In this document: positions 32,038 through 43,904 of the stretch, piece after piece
Position numbering within the stretch: the stretch's first letter is position 1
Layout: every line of letters starts with the position of its first letter
Source: Choristoneura fumiferana
Taxonomy: Eukaryota; Arthropoda; Insecta; Lepidoptera; Tortricidae
Assembly: GCF_025370935.1 (NCBI RefSeq)
Contig: NC_133498.1
Coordinates: forward strand, 9,989,610-10,053,609
DNA: 64,000 nucleotides
Direction: 5' to 3'
The notes under the pieces: model-generated
What the model saw: only the letters and a program-made list of their open reading frames with translations
Database searches by the model: none
What the model was told of the DNA's origin: nothing
Program-made: the position numbers and the translations under genes

Positions 32038-32225
32038 ATCCTAAACCGTACGGGAGAAAGAAGGTGGAATTGATTGTGAATGCATTAGACAATAAGGTGA
32101 CTGGCCTTTTATTACGAGGTTCAAAATTCAAATTTTGTATCGTGCCGTTCCGCTCACGCTTACAGTATGATCAAGACGGTTAGATACAAACTTCGATTTT
32201 CAAAATAGCCGCCCCTGCTTCACTC

Positions 32226-32371
32226 TTAAGCCGAGTTTAGACTTGCAAGAGAAATCGTGCAAGTTGCATTACATTGCGAGGCCGTAAAGCCAACGAGTTT
32301 GTAGTGGTCAATCGAGCGCGCAATGTAATGCAACTTGCACAATTTTTCTTGCAAGTCTAAACTCGGCTTTA
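32226..32371. mobile_element. Fold-back MITE (left copy)
   Basis: aagccgagtttagacttgca ... tgcaagtctaaactcggctt, nearly perfect arms of about 55 bp. Recurs at 50155-50299; relative at 62972-63112. Confidence 0.8.
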
Positions 32372-32610
32372 AGTGCGTACCTATTATCTCGCATGTTTTA
32401 TGTAATGTCGTCTCTGTTTGTATTGATCGAATAGAAAGAGACATAAAATAATAGGAACTAATTAACGAGTGCTGTAACAGGGCCAAAAATTATCATGACT
32501 TTTAACTAACAGCGTAAAAAAAATCAACTCCATTTTAACCCTTCTCTAATGGTCTGATTATTATGAAACTTTGTGCATGTATTAGAGCTCTGATGACAAA
32601 AAATCGAGTA

Positions 32611-32740
32611 CAGTCAAGGGCAAAAAATCGACACGGCCAAAGTTGCAAAAATATGTATACACGGCATTAAAGTTAAGTGCATAAAGTCTTGTATACATAT
32701 TTTTGTAACTTTGGCCGTGTCGATATCTTTGCCTTGACTG
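32611..32740. mobile_element. TA-flanked fold-back element, type 1 (left copy)
   Basis: 130 bp between TA dinucleotides; arms of about 50 bp starting CAGTCAAGGGCAAA and ending TTTGCCTTGACTG, with tcgacacggccaaagttg inside. The CAGT start and TA flanks suggest Tc1/mariner-type mobilisation. At the same position the right copy carries a different element (50536-50669). Confidence 0.75.
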
Positions 32741-33376
32741 TACCATTAACAAAATGAGTATCTATTTATTGTTTTTATAATAAACCTACATCGCTTACAA
32801 AGCCACAGATACTGTTTGAGTTACTAAAATCTATGCTATTTATTGAATTGTAAGTAATAAAGTTTATTTAAATAGTAGCTACTGTAGTTTTTTTTTTTCA
32901 CCCTCTATCTAAGAAAAGTTGAAAACGTCGACCATGTCATTACAAAGTTAAATAAGTGTCTCAAAAACGGCTGAACCGATTTTTATACAACATAGCTAAG
33001 AACCATGTCAAGTAAACTTGTTTTCACGTTAAAAAACGCATCTAAATCGGTCCATCCGTTTGAGAGCTACGACGCCACAGACAGACAGAGAGATTGGCGA
33101 GAGAGAGACTGCGGGGAGGTATAGTTATGCCTAGGTTTTTGCAGATAAAAATATATATAACTATTTAAATGCCTTTATTCTTCATAATTTACATTTACAA
33201 ACAAACTTAATTCAAACATAACTTACTATGAAATGCAGTGAATACAGTGTCCTTTAGTATTAAATACAAAAACAGTAACATACAATATGTTTTTAAAACA
33301 ATAGCCTAGAAACACGGATTTATAAAATGTTACAACAACAACATAAAACTACAATAACAAGCTAACTACAATGACA

Positions 33377-33683
33377 GCCGTGGTGGCCTAGTGGTTTGAC
33401 CTATCGCCTCTCAAGCAGAGGGTCGTGGGTTCAAATCCCGGCTCGCACCTCTGAATTTTTCGAAATTCATGTGCGGAATTACATTTGAAATTTACCACGA
33501 GCTTTGCGGTGAAGGAAAACATCGTGAGGAAACCTGCACAAACCTGCGAAGCAATTCAATGGTGCGTGTGAAGTTCCCAATCCGCACTGGGCCCGCGTGG
33601 GAGCTACGGCCCAAGCCCTCTTGTTCTGAGAGGAGGCCTGTGCCCAGCAGTGGGACGTGTATAGGCTGGGATGATGATGAACA
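33377..33683 (+). mobile_element. SINE family C, full length (left copy)
   Basis: gccgtggtggcctagtggtt, box B ggttcaaatccc, tail gcccagcagtgggacgtgt-ataggctggg and (atg)n. Recurs at 51329. Confidence 0.8.
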
Positions 33684-34218
33684 AGCTAAAAGCTGTTTCA
33701 CAACCACAAGCTTTTCTTAACTTGCAATTTACGTATGTAACTAAATAATTAATTGAATCAGGCGTTACTTTGCGTAGGTCACTATCATTAAACGTTAAAC
33801 ATCAACTACAACAGCTTGAACTCTGGTTGTGTTCAGTGGTGGTGGTGAGTTGGGTTAGTGTGTGTATGTTCTGACAGCGTGGAAGTGGAGGTACTGCTTG
33901 AACATACATTTGTTGCATAGACAGCTGTCATAAGGTCACGGGTGAGCAAAGTATTGTTTATAGGTCAAGCAAAATTTTCATTCATTTCATTTAACAGGAT
34001 AAAAAAAAGAGGTAACAGGGTCAATCAACTTTTACTGTATCTTGTAGCCATGGTAACATATGAGTTACTTATTAAGAGTATGATTTTCTGGGGTACAAAC
34101 CCACTAAAAGTTGTTTCTTCATAGCTCATCTCCTAAGCATGGTATATGTTACATAAACTCTTGGGGCCTAGCTTTTTTAACAGACTTTTTTTACTTGCGC
34201 CTTAGACGTGGTTCACAA

Positions 34219-34421
34219 TTAAGATTGAATTTTGGAATCTTTTTGTATTTTTTATTTCAATTCCAAATTTTTACTTTTACGGTCATCCCGTAAAACCTAA
34301 ATTGAAAATATAAACTGAAATATAGATGCACAGAAAAAACAGATAAATAAGACCATCACTGGGAATCGAACCCAGGTCCTCGGTAATCCGTACCGCGTGC
34401 TATACCGCTACACCACTGATG
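34219..34421 (-). mobile_element. SINE family A with 11-bp target duplication, left copy only
   Basis: Flanked by GTGGTTCACAA at 34208-34218 and 34422-34432. The right copy has the single, empty site gacgtggttcacaagtac near 52180. tRNA-like head on minus (gtgtagcggtatagcacg, box B ggttcgattccc). A clean filled/empty pair. Confidence 0.9.
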
Positions 34422-34656
34422 GTGGTTCACAAGTACATTCGACCGGGGACGTATCTGGTATCGGAAATGATTAAATCTAAAGTTAAAAAGTCGACCGTCA
34501 AAATATAGAAAGTAGGTTAAGTTAGGTTTGATATTTTGACCGTTGATATATTAACCATAGATATTTCAATATTCCGATACATGCCCATTCAGCCGTTATT
34601 ATTAGCGTTAATTAGTCCTTTATAAAGTACGCGAGGCATTGCATATTTTTCTAACA

Positions 34657-34879
34657 TCCATACCATACTAATATTATAAATGCGAAAGTGTTTGTGTGTA
34701 TGTTTGTCCGTCTTTCACGTCGAAACGGAGCGACGGATCGACGTGATTTTGGCATAGAGATAGTTTATGGGCCAGAGAGTGACATAGGCTACTTTTTATC
34801 CCTGGAAAATGCACAGTTCCAGAGGGGACAGCGCGCGATAACGGAATTCCACGCGGGCGAAGCCGCGGACAAAAGCTAG
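34657..34879 (+). mobile_element. Non-autonomous Helitron-like element (Lep1 type, left copy)
   Basis: tccataccatactaatatta at the start; hairpin CGCGGgcgaagCCGCG at 34852-34867 and CTAG at 34876-34879 followed by T. Recurs at 52408-52629. Confidence 0.8.
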
Positions 34880-34952
34880 TACACTATAAAGTGAATGACC
34901 CAACAGTATGTTCTGAATAATTTTATTTTAATTAGACTTGAATTTATTTAAT

Positions 34953-35023
34953 CTGTCATCTCCCAGGATAACAGGATCAAAGGAATTTGGGCACAAATTT
35001 GTGCCTCTGGGAGAGGACAGGTG
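34953..35023. mobile_element. Small MITE, left copy only, in ISD11 3' flank
   Basis: 71 bp between two ttaat sequences (34948-34952, 35024-35028). The right copy has the uninterrupted atttaataaaac. Ends ctgtcatctcccagg / ctgggagaggacag are loosely inverted; relative at 16137-16227. Confidence 0.75.
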
Positions 35024-35099
35024 TTAATAAAACTGGAGATTTGCTCCTAGTCTCTGGTTCTAAGCTACCTGTCAGTAACGGTTTATGAATTACTAGGTT

Positions 35100-36662
35100 T
35101 TACCGCATATTTTCTATCACAAGCTTTTCTGTCTGATACATGTCACCGACTGCCACCTGAAAGACAAGGAATAAATAGATTAGAAACAATTTAATAAACT
35201 GATTGATTTTAAAACCAAAATTCATCATCTATTAGGTATTTATCCAAAAATGTACAGATTAGTTCATAAAAGACACAGTTCTAAGGTAACAAACAAAAAA
35301 TAATACAATTCAGAAACTCCTTCTTTTGAGGCTGGTTTACTAAGAACAAGGAGGTATATGCCAATGGACAGTCTTTTTGAGATATTTATGAAAAAAAAAC
35401 TTTTTTTTATGTAAATGTAAAACTCATTTCCGAATAAAGGGCTTAATCAGGAGGCACGGCAGTGGCCCCGCCAAGTCAAGCAAAAAGCTGCATTATTATT
35501 GTACCAAAAACTACAAATCATGTTTAAAGTTCAATTTTTCAAAGTTTTATTTACTATTATTTATAATGCCTGTTACCTTGAACTTTATGCAGGTGAATTG
35601 AAACTAATTTCTCCAAAACCCTAGTGGCCTAACTTACTCTTTAAAGGATAATTAAGTATGCACAATAAAACAGTGTAAAAGTATTTTTATTTTATTATTC
35701 GACTGGGTGGCAAACGAGCAAGTGGGTCTCCTGATGGTAAGAGATCACCACCGCCCATAAACATCTGCAACATGCATTGTTGGTACTTATGGGCAGTGGG
35801 GATCATTTCTCATCAGATGACCCGCTAGCTTGTTTGCCTCCCTCTCATAATAAAAAAAGTTTTCAAATTATGATATTTTTTAAAAGCCCGTAAGTAGTTT
35901 TTAATTGTCGTATATTGGCAAAAGAAGATTAAGTGTTCTTTTTTTTAATGTCATGTATCATGTCAATATCATTTATCAAGTTTGTGAATTTTACAATTTG
36001 AATTTGACCTTTAAACAGTGACTGTGAGTGAACTTATATTTAGGTAAGATTTTTTTTTTCAATTTGGCCAGAAACCAGGTGGTTTTTTTCAAACGTGCCA
36101 AAACTAACTAAAATCAGGAAATTGAAGACTTGGCTGTATGGTGTTCATTCTTTGCTTTTTTTTTACTTTTTATTAGGTAAGATAAGGGTCAAAAAATACT
36201 GATTAATTTTATGTAAAAAAATAATAATATACTTACTTGACGTCTGATTATGGCAAGATTTTCTTTAGCATATAAATACTCTTTCTTGATTTGCTTTGGA
36301 TCTGACAGTGTCTTGTTTTCTTTAAAGGCATCTCTGATTCTGCGGAGTGCGTAAGACCTACAGAAAAAAAAAGGCATTATGACGACTAAATTTCACATGT
36401 TTATGAACAAGGTATAAGTAGACCAATTTAGGAAATATTTCGAGAACTTTTTGGTATTATCTTTTTGATTGGATTGTTATTTTTAACAGACGAAGTCAAA
36501 ATGTTCCAAAAAAAAATATATCATGAAAATTAGGTTATGTAATTAAAAAAATGAAATATGAATTGGGGCATACCGGAAATTGTAGTTGGTGAAGTTTTGA
36601 GACTCTCTTAATAAGGTTTTGTAGATCGTTAGAATCTGCATCTTAGTTGGACTGCTTGCCAT
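35100..36662 (-). CDS. ISD11 / LYR motif-containing protein 4 (left copy)
   Basis: Three exons on minus: 36662-36574, 36357-36237 and 35156-35100, all GT-AG with matching phases, 88 residues (human LYRM4 is 91). Exon 1 encodes MASSPTKMQILTIYKTLLRE with the LYR-type motif as IYKTLLRES and then NYNFR; exon 2 gives YALRRIRDAFKENKTLSDP ... NLAIIRRQ; exon 3 gives VAVGDMYQTEKLVIENMR. The (Y)A-RRIRDAF, (V/I)IRRQ and YxTxKLVIE blocks are diagnostic. ISD11 is the small mitochondrial subunit that stabilises the cysteine desulfurase NFS1, together with acyl carrier protein, in Fe-S cluster assembly. It is normally single-copy, so its second copy at 52916-54460 is suspect. Convergent with the SVWC gene. 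The call is firm. Confidence 0.95.
35690..35862. mobile_element. Family B 3' ends, head-to-head (ISD11 intron 2)
   Basis: An inverted tail (tattattcgactgggtggca...) meets a plus-strand tail (gatgacccgctagcttgttt...aataaaaaaag). Recurs at 53473-53647. Confidence 0.55.
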
Positions 36663-36743
36663 TCTCTATCTTGCACAAGAATTTCCTTATTTTGTCAAAC
36701 TCTAATGAAAAGTGAAAAATGTAAATAAGACCGAGTTTCATTT

Positions 36744-36757
36744 CACGTCACGTCATG
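36744..36757. promoter_or_regulatory. Possible CRE/bZIP-type site upstream of ISD11
   Basis: cacgtcacgtcatg lies about 80 bp upstream of the ISD11 start and contains overlapping TGACGTG cores on minus. Function is inferred only from motif and position. The same bases are in the right copy near 54545. Confidence 0.3.
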
Positions 36758-36799
36758 CAATGCTATGATTACTCTTTTCTTTACTGCGCGAGAGGGTGA

Positions 36800-38100
36800 T
36801 GTTTTGGTAATTAAAATGTAAAGAATTAAAAATTGTATTTAGTTAACGTAGTCTATTTTTATACTCGTTATTATAGAAAAATATTGGTATTGAAAATTAA
36901 AGTTATGAATTATAAATTACTTTACAAGCGTGTGATGGAACGTTTTACAATGTTGCTAAGTTTAATAAATAATGGTAATGGCGTATTGTAAGTACCCACC
37001 TTAAAAATTAACTAAGTGTGACTTAGTTAATATAAAATTATTTTCATATAAACGTAACAGCCTCTTCAAGTACATAGAATTTTTTAATTAATTGCAATAA
37101 TATAGAATGCTCTTGTGCAAAAATCAGATGAATTAAAAGTTCTACGAGTACGTCGAAGTGGTATTGAAAAAACTGATCATGGCAATACCGCTACTACCAT
37201 ACCGTCATGCGATCTGTCAAAAAAACGTCAAGTTTTTATTGAACGAAAGGGCCGTCATTTCGCAGTCCGTTTAAATTAATTATAAGCTGAAAACTAACGC
37301 AAAAGTAATGAAGTAACACCATAAGGAAACAAATTAGGACACATTTAACATCAACACCTTTATACACTGTGAGTACCTTTATAATATTGTCATTATTTCT
37401 CTTTTAAAATAAATAGGACATGGTTTTTTTATGTGTTTAGATGGAAATTGAGTCGAAGTAGTAGTTATAATGATGTTCTAATGCCTTCAAGTATTCCGTG
37501 ATGAGTAGTGACGCGGTTTTTTCCAAGCAGTTTGTCTGCTTTCGATTCTAAATGGGTTTGCTGTTGTGTAATATAAGTTGACCGGATTTCGTTCATACGC
37601 GCTTACTTATCTAACTGTATAATATAAGTTACTACGGGCCACTCATAACATCGCCAATAATGGTCACGCTCTGTTTGTATACCTCGTAGAATACGTGTTT
37701 GGTACTTGTGTTGTGCCTGTTTCAAAATGTTTATAAACACATATGTTTTACTTGAGATCTAGTGGATAACATCGCACTGTTATTAAAATAATTTAGAAGA
37801 CAATTGACTATTTTAGGAAACCTCTAAAGATCTCTCTCTCCTCTTTATGTTAAAACATGGTTGTGGGTAATAAGAAACTTTTTGGAAAATCAGGTGTTAT
37901 TTAGGATTGTATGCCTAGTGCTTTATAGTTTCCAATTAAACTTTATGAATATAAATAGCAGCTGGTTAAACATCAAAAGGAAGAAGTCATGATTCACCAA
38001 TAGTGACATAAGTTACTAAAAGTTCCATTAAAATGGTATTTCACACAAATAAATAGAATGAATTATTAACAATTACTTTGGTCACCCACTTCCTTATGAT
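36800..38100. other. Region upstream of ISD11, no coding exon recognised
   Basis: About 37240-37370 could be a divergent non-coding first exon ending at a donor-like ctGTGAGTA (37368), but no downstream exon was found. Otherwise AT-rich unassigned sequence; recurs at 54600-55880. Confidence 0.3.
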
Positions 38101-38121
38101 AGCTCTGTCTATGCTCTATAC

Positions 38122-38489
38122 CAGGGTTTCTCAAACTGGGGTATGCGAACCCCTAGGGGTTCGCTATTGAATGGTGGTTCGCGCGACAAGGTTTACGTGA
38201 TGGTGGCTGCAAGACTGGCAGAGATGATTAAGATTGGTGTTTTGCAGTCTTTTTGTATTTTTTAACTCCATTTGTTTCTTATTTGGTTTGTTATTTGTTA
38301 GCTATATTTGTTACCCTTTTTTAAATAAATTGATATATGCACTATATAATGATGATGTTTGAAATAAAAAATAACCTTAGTTTCCCAACAGTCATTTATT
38401 AACTTTCTTGGGGGGGGGGGGGGGGGGGGTTTGCTGTCGTCTAGAAACTTTAACAGGGGTACATGGAGTAATAAGTTTGAGAAACCCTG
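38122..38489. mobile_element. hAT-type MITE (left copy)
   Basis: Perfect 15-bp ends CAGGGTTTCTCAAAC / GTTTGAGAAACCCTG with 8-bp flanks ctctatac / ctttatac (one mismatch), as expected of hAT. Contains SINE A body sequence and a run of 20 G's (38410-38429). Right copy 55900-56295 has only eight. Confidence 0.8.
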
Positions 38490-38524
38490 CTTTATACTCT
38501 ATGCAGCAAATAGGTATGTGTTTA

Positions 38525-38576
38525 AATAAATAAATATCATGGGACACCTGACACGCATTGACCTATCCTTTTAAAT
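38525..38576 (-). mobile_element. SINE family D, cut by the gap
   Basis: taaatatcatgggacacctg ... stops at the N run; the complete version is at 56330-56515. Confidence 0.6.
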
Positions 38577-38676
38577 NNNNNNNNNNNNNNNNNNNNNNNN
38601 NNNNNNNNNNNNNNNNNNNNNNNNNNNNNNNNNNNNNNNNNNNNNNNNNNNNNNNNNNNNNNNNNNNNNNNNNNNN
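38577..38676. other. Assembly gap, 100 N
   Basis: Exactly 100 N, the usual placeholder for a gap of unknown size. The left duplicated copy ends at its edge. Confidence 0.95.
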
Positions 38677-39190
38677 CAGTTCTGAAATTATTGATTGGTA
38701 GTGAAGTTTTCACATCAAACACCACCCACCATATTCTGGAAATAAAGAAGGTAACCAGCTCTCTATTTTTATCATCGGAGATCACCCTAGCCATTTCTTT
38801 TACTAGATACTGCAGCATCATGCCTCTAACAACCGGTAACGACAGTTCTCCCAGTATCAACACCGTACCCTGAAATGATGGAAACAGATCAAGGATCTCC
38901 ACAGGCACAAGCACCGGGGAAGGACCGAGCTCAATTTATCTTGTATTTCATAAATGAAATATAAGATAAATTGGCTAAGCTACAACTACAACATACATCT
39001 CGTAGTATCAGTTCGTTACCATTCATTACCGGTTGCTGAGAGCATGATGCTGCAGTATCTAGTAAAAGAAGATGTCTAGGATGATCTCCCGATGATAAAA
39101 ATTAGAGAGTTGGTTGGTTACTCTTTATTTCCAGGATATGGCGGTGTTGGATGTGAAACCTCACTATCATCAATAATTTCCGAGCTTGGT
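38677..39190. repeat. Fold-back with coding-like arms, unidentified
   Basis: Arm 38677-38860 and arm 39000-39190 are inverted copies at roughly 80% identity by eye (shared actagatactgcagcatcatg). The centre has the perfect palindrome caatttatcttgtatttcat and its reverse. On minus the left arm is open for about 79 codons (MLQYLVKEMARVISDDKNRE...). I do not recognise the protein; possibly a transposon ORF. Confidence 0.55.
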
Positions 39191-39857
39191 TCTTGTTCAA
39201 GGAGTAAAAATGACGCTGTTAGGGTATTTTCAGTTTGATTCCTGTTCAGGTAGCAAAGTTATTGTGTAAGAGCTTTTTCCAAATCTATAACTTATGTCTG
39301 GTTGTAGTTCAGCCGGGTCTTGTGGTAGTGAGATAATCTCTGAGGTAAAGTCAATTCCTATATAAGACTATCTAAAATCTCAGATGATACCGATATAGTT
39401 AGTGTATCATCATCACACTTCCCGAGTACGTCATGTCTTGGCCTTGGCTTCTTGGACTATTGTTTATTTTGATACTTGTTAGGCTTTAGTGCCAAACGAT
39501 TGTCAAAAATACTGTCCGAACTGGAAGATGCATATACAGTCTGATCTATAACACTAGCCGAGTCAGAGACTTCGCTGCTTTGGTATATAGTTTGTGGCCG
39601 ACTTGCTGGAAAGACGTTGCTGTGATTGGTGCACCTACGGAGACGTTACTAACGCTGCTTGCGCTGGAACCTTCTTCTCCCTCCTGGGCTGTAGTCTGTA
39701 CCTGATCCAAACTACCGTCATCAATATATAGGGGCATGTAATGTTTTCTCGAGATGATTGAACTTCCTCGAAGACATGCATAGAAGCATTTATTACGAGC
39801 TTGCAGTTTTTTATCCATCTAAAACAAGAAAAAGCCATTTGCCAGTATGATATGGCT
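39191..39857. other. Unassigned sequence
   Basis: A 90-codon minus-strand frame (39818-39546) with a Ser/Glu-rich middle (TAQEGEEGSSASSVSNVS) may be part of the same unknown element as 38677-39190. No family recognised. Confidence 0.3.
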
Positions 39858-40140
39858 GCCGTAATGTGACGTTGATATATTCTTATTTTATAATGTAGCA
39901 TGATTTTGTGACACAACGTCATTTAACGGTTCGGTCTTGTTGCCGTAATATGACGTTGCTTTATTCTTTTAGTATAACGTTACATCGCATTGTGACACTA
40001 CGTCAATTGACGTTTCGATCATGTTGCCGTAATATGACGTTGCTACGTTATTGTAGTATTATGTTACGTCACTATGTGACACAACGTCATTTGACGATTC
40101 GATAATATTGTCGTGATATGACGTTGTTAAGAATATGTAT
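39858..40140. repeat. 84-bp minisatellite, about 3.3 units
   Basis: gccgtaatatgacgttg recurs at 39858, 39942, 40026 and (diverged) 40110, an exact 84-bp step. Each unit also has gtgacacaacgtcatttgacg, so TGACGT-type cores occur in both orientations. Confidence 0.8.
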
Positions 40141-40873
40141 AATTTACATATCAGTTGTACGGTAGAACGTCTATAAACGGTGACGATTAATTCCGCATGC
40201 GCCGTAACGCTTAATTATTTCTGTATACAGTGAAAGCTCAACTTGTAATGACGTGACGTCTCATTGTATGGAAAAAGTTGTGCGATATCGCATTGACCGA
40301 AAATTTTGGGCGTACGCGCGAACGTGTTAAGTGTTTAAAAACAAGTGAATGAGTGTATACCTAGTTTATTTTGTAAAGACAATTTGTTATATAATTAGTA
40401 TAGTGATTGTAGATAAGATATTGTTCTATTGATAGGAAATAATTAATAAATCATTTTTTACAAATACCTACCGGCTAATATAAGACGTCTTATTTATACA
40501 TTATAGGTACAAACTTTTAAACCTAGGTATTGGTTTTTTTCCCCAGTTACTACATTTGTACATGTTGCTAATTAAAGTTGGTTAGGTACCTTACCTACCT
40601 TTTTCGTCCTTCCGGAAATCAAAAAAAAACTCCTTTTCTTATCTTTGGCTGTTGACAAACACCCATACAATGCACAGTATATCACCATTTCGCAAAGTTA
40701 TTGCTCCCGAACTTAGTGCCGTGCGACGGTGCGGCCGACATACATTGCGTTGCGCGCCCGACTGCTTTCCTCCGGTTTTCCTACAATCTGCGCTTGAGGG
40801 GTGGGGTAACTCGAATCAGGTGGGGGCGGAGCGGTCCATTCTGTATGCCAGTACTATTATATATATTCTGTGC
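40141..40873. other. Unassigned sequence before the right copy
   Basis: No gene seen. Does not match the sequence preceding the left copy (SVWC exon 11 side). Confidence 0.4.
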
Positions 40874-42019
40874 TAGGGTACAGCAAGGCTACTTACGAAC
40901 TCGTAACTCGAAGTGGTGTCGTGCGGTCCCTCTCGCTCTCGTATCAAACAGTGTAAGTGTCAGAGGGACCGCACGACACGAACTTCGAGTTTCGTGTTTC
41001 GGAGTAGCCCAGCAGTTACTGTGTACTATTCCGACGCGTCACGGCGGACGCTAGACAAAAAATAAAATAATGGTCACAGCTCATTAGAACCACGCGGCAC
41101 CCGACCCGCACCGCCTCGCCGCGAGCGATTGGTACTCTTTACATGGATTTGTATGGGCATGCGCTCACTACATCAACTCCGTAGCGTACCCAGATCGTCT
41201 CACTCGCGAGGTTGCCACGCGCGAACGGCAAGTGGACCACTGTGATATATAGCTCGCTGCGTGCGATGCGGATTGCGTTCGAAAAGGAGGTAGTTCGAAA
41301 CCACTCTTATTTTAATATTTGCCTGGCGTCTGCCGTGACGCGTCAGAATATCGGACGCATTTAATAACGGGAGATAATAACAAAGACCAGCCATTCTCAC
41401 CCAACTACCCTATTATTCCAGATTTATTACAAAATAGCTTGTAAAAGTTCACGCGATACCAAGGCTTATGTTTAATGCGAGAGTGTTGGATAGCGTTTAC
41501 GCTATTAGCCATATCTAGGGGATCTAGACTAATTTGAAACTGTTAAGTGCAAAAAACATACCTACAGATCGATATAAAGAGTAGTCATTGAACAATGTTT
41601 GTATCTGTCGCATTCTTGACATCATTTCGTTTGATATTTCATTGTTTCCCGTATATACTTTTCTTCTTTCTTCCATTTCTCCAAATTTTTGGTATAGGCA
41701 AAAGCCTTCAATCGTTTTCTTCCTATTTGTTTTGTGCAGAAAGGGTCACCGCCATCATTTTTGTCTTTCAAATAATAATACGTAACATGGTCTATTTTGC
41801 TTCGAGAAAATCACAGGAGGCAGCTGTTACTCAAACGAAAATAAGATGAAATTACTAAACTAAACGGTTCAACTCATGATTATAATCCAGAATTGTCCGA
41901 CTAGTTTAGATCTTATCGGAAGTTTTTTTTCATATTTCGGTAGCACTCCCCGCGGCGCCGCATAGAAAATAAGACATCCAATCGCACTGATGGCAAACGT
42001 TATACATTCAACATCTCTC

Positions 42020-42218
42020 AGTTCCCATCCAACTCCTCTTCTGAGTCGTTCACTCTTGACAGAGTGGTCGTGGTCATGCTTTGGTCGATCGATTCCTGTG
42101 CCACTGCTGCTGTCGCGACGCGTCGCCAAGTAGCCCGATGTCTGGCAGAGTGGGAGCAATCGTTTATATTAGAGTGCGTCACAGATTTGATGAGGTCTGT
42201 CCACCGTGTCCCATCCAA
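42020..42218 (-). pseudogene. LINE-like coding remnant (right copy)
   Basis: Counterpart of 25480-25640; the minus-strand frame has RWTDLIKSV. Confidence 0.4.
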
Positions 42219-42409
42219 CTACATATCCAAAAAACTATATTCCAATTGATTTTTTGGGCTACATTACGAGAATCTGGCCTGCTCTTTGCCGTTAGTTTTA
42301 CCATTAAACCAAACCATACCATACTAAAGTCAGCGACTTAAGTGTGCTATAAACCCTGCACCATTTCTTGGATTCTTGTCTTCAGTCTTGTAACCCCAAA
42401 GTTAGATAA

Positions 42410-42665
42410 ATAAAATACTTAATTATCACTGGACACCAATTGACCTAGTACCAAAGTAAGCAAAGCTTGTGTTATCGGTGCGAAATAACGGATACATATT
42501 CTTCAATACATACATAGATTAGATACTGCTTAAATGCATATTATACATACACCCAATTATTCGGAAACAAACTGCCTACCTACATATTTTCAAACAAACA
42601 TCTGCCTCGACTGGGATCGAACCCGGGATCTCCCGGGGGGCTTCGGAGTATGTTCTCGAGCCTGT
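42410..42665 (-). mobile_element. SINE family D (right copy, intron 11)
   Basis: Counterpart of 25828-26060, with a slightly longer 3' end (ataaataaaatacttaatta). Confidence 0.65.
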
Positions 42666-43317
42666 CAGATTTCCAGGGTTCAAAGATTTCTCTCATTACC
42701 TGGGTTACTTGCACATTTTCATTGGCTAGTGATCGAAAATTTTATTAGGAAAAAATTAAAAAGTATTGCCTACTCTTTCTTATCGTTCTGTAGCCAACAT
42801 TGTTTTACAGAGAGACCACGACGTACCATCCACCACACGCAATCATAATCGCGTATGGCGGTCAAAGGTAAGGGCCATTCAGTAACTAGGTGAAGATTCT
42901 GGATATTAGGGTTCCGTAGTTATAGGTATAACATCCGCCTGCAGAGGTATATCTCTTGTGCTAGGTATCACATACAAGGGCGTTTTAAAATTCATTCGGG
43001 AACCCTTAGTAGGTATAGTTTCGTCACATCCGTCTGTAGAAGTCTAGTTTCTAGTATTAAATGATATTGTAACGGATAACTCACGTCTTAAATCGAGTTT
43101 GGCTCGACATGTTTCGGGCTAATTCATAGCCCTTCTTCCTGGGAGCAACACAACTCATTTAAGACGTTAGTTATCCGGTACAATATCATTTAATATGAGT
43201 GAGTCTCACGGTTGGTTCTAAATATCTAGTGCTAGAAAGCTAGAAGCTAGAGTACTTATCTATTATATACAACCACGTCGATAAAGTGGTACTTATTATA
43301 AAATTAAGAATAATATT

Positions 43318-43590
43318 TTTTATCTATACCCATATAGTAAATCCTCCATTATGCGTTCAAAAACCATAGATAATGACCAGCATTACGATATTGGATTCTA
43401 TTATGAACACGGCTGTATCGTAATGGTCATTACGATACAGATATCTGTGCGCACGAGCAGCAGCATGTCGTCGCGGGCGCAGCTCGTGGGGCAGACCCAT
43501 GGCAGACCAGACATACCTACCTAGTTGAGTTAATGCAGGTCATTCTCAATGGCTCGCGGAACACATGATACAGGATTTAATATATGGATC
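43318..43590. mobile_element. Fold-back element (right copy; half missing in left copy)
   Basis: ttatctatacccatatagta ... ggatttaatatatggatcta and adjoining bases form inverted ends around a GC-rich core (cgcacgagcagcagcatgtc). The left copy keeps only 26705-26800. Relative at 57150-57385. Confidence 0.6.
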
Positions 43591-43904
43591 TAGATAACAA
43601 TATTGGATGCAACTGTACGTAATTAGGCCTTAAAACACGAGAGTGACCCTATTATGAAACTCGGCTACGCCTCGTTTCATAAAACCACACTCGTGTTTTA
43701 AGGACCCCTATTACGATACTGTTGCATAAATAACTATTTTTGGGATACAACCTATACCTAAGTAAAGTGAGGATAGTTTTTTGTCTAAACTCAAAATGTG
43801 GAGTATCGCTGGATATGGATGTCTTTCAAAAACATAGGTTTGCTAGACTATCTTTCGGCATGCAAAATCTATATCTTTCTATTTACAATTAGGCTTAAGG
43901 CTGC

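Larger units (their letters stand above)
24339..38576. repeat. Large duplicated block, left copy
   Basis: Collinear and same-orientation match to 40874-56382, from agggtacagcaaggctact to ccttttaaat where the N gap begins. Includes SVWC exons 12-13 and ISD11. Differences from the right copy include a SINE only here (34219), a 71-bp MITE only here (34953), and one extra A in exon 13. Confidence 0.9.

Noticed and set aside
33160..33360. 3' UTR of a second minus-strand gene (AATAAA on minus near 33180)
   Set aside because: No coding exon ending nearby was found; probably a repeat tail or distal ISD11 UTR, too weak to call.
39908..40105. 65-codon ORF
   Set aside because: Generated by the 84-bp minisatellite; 28-residue periodicity only.
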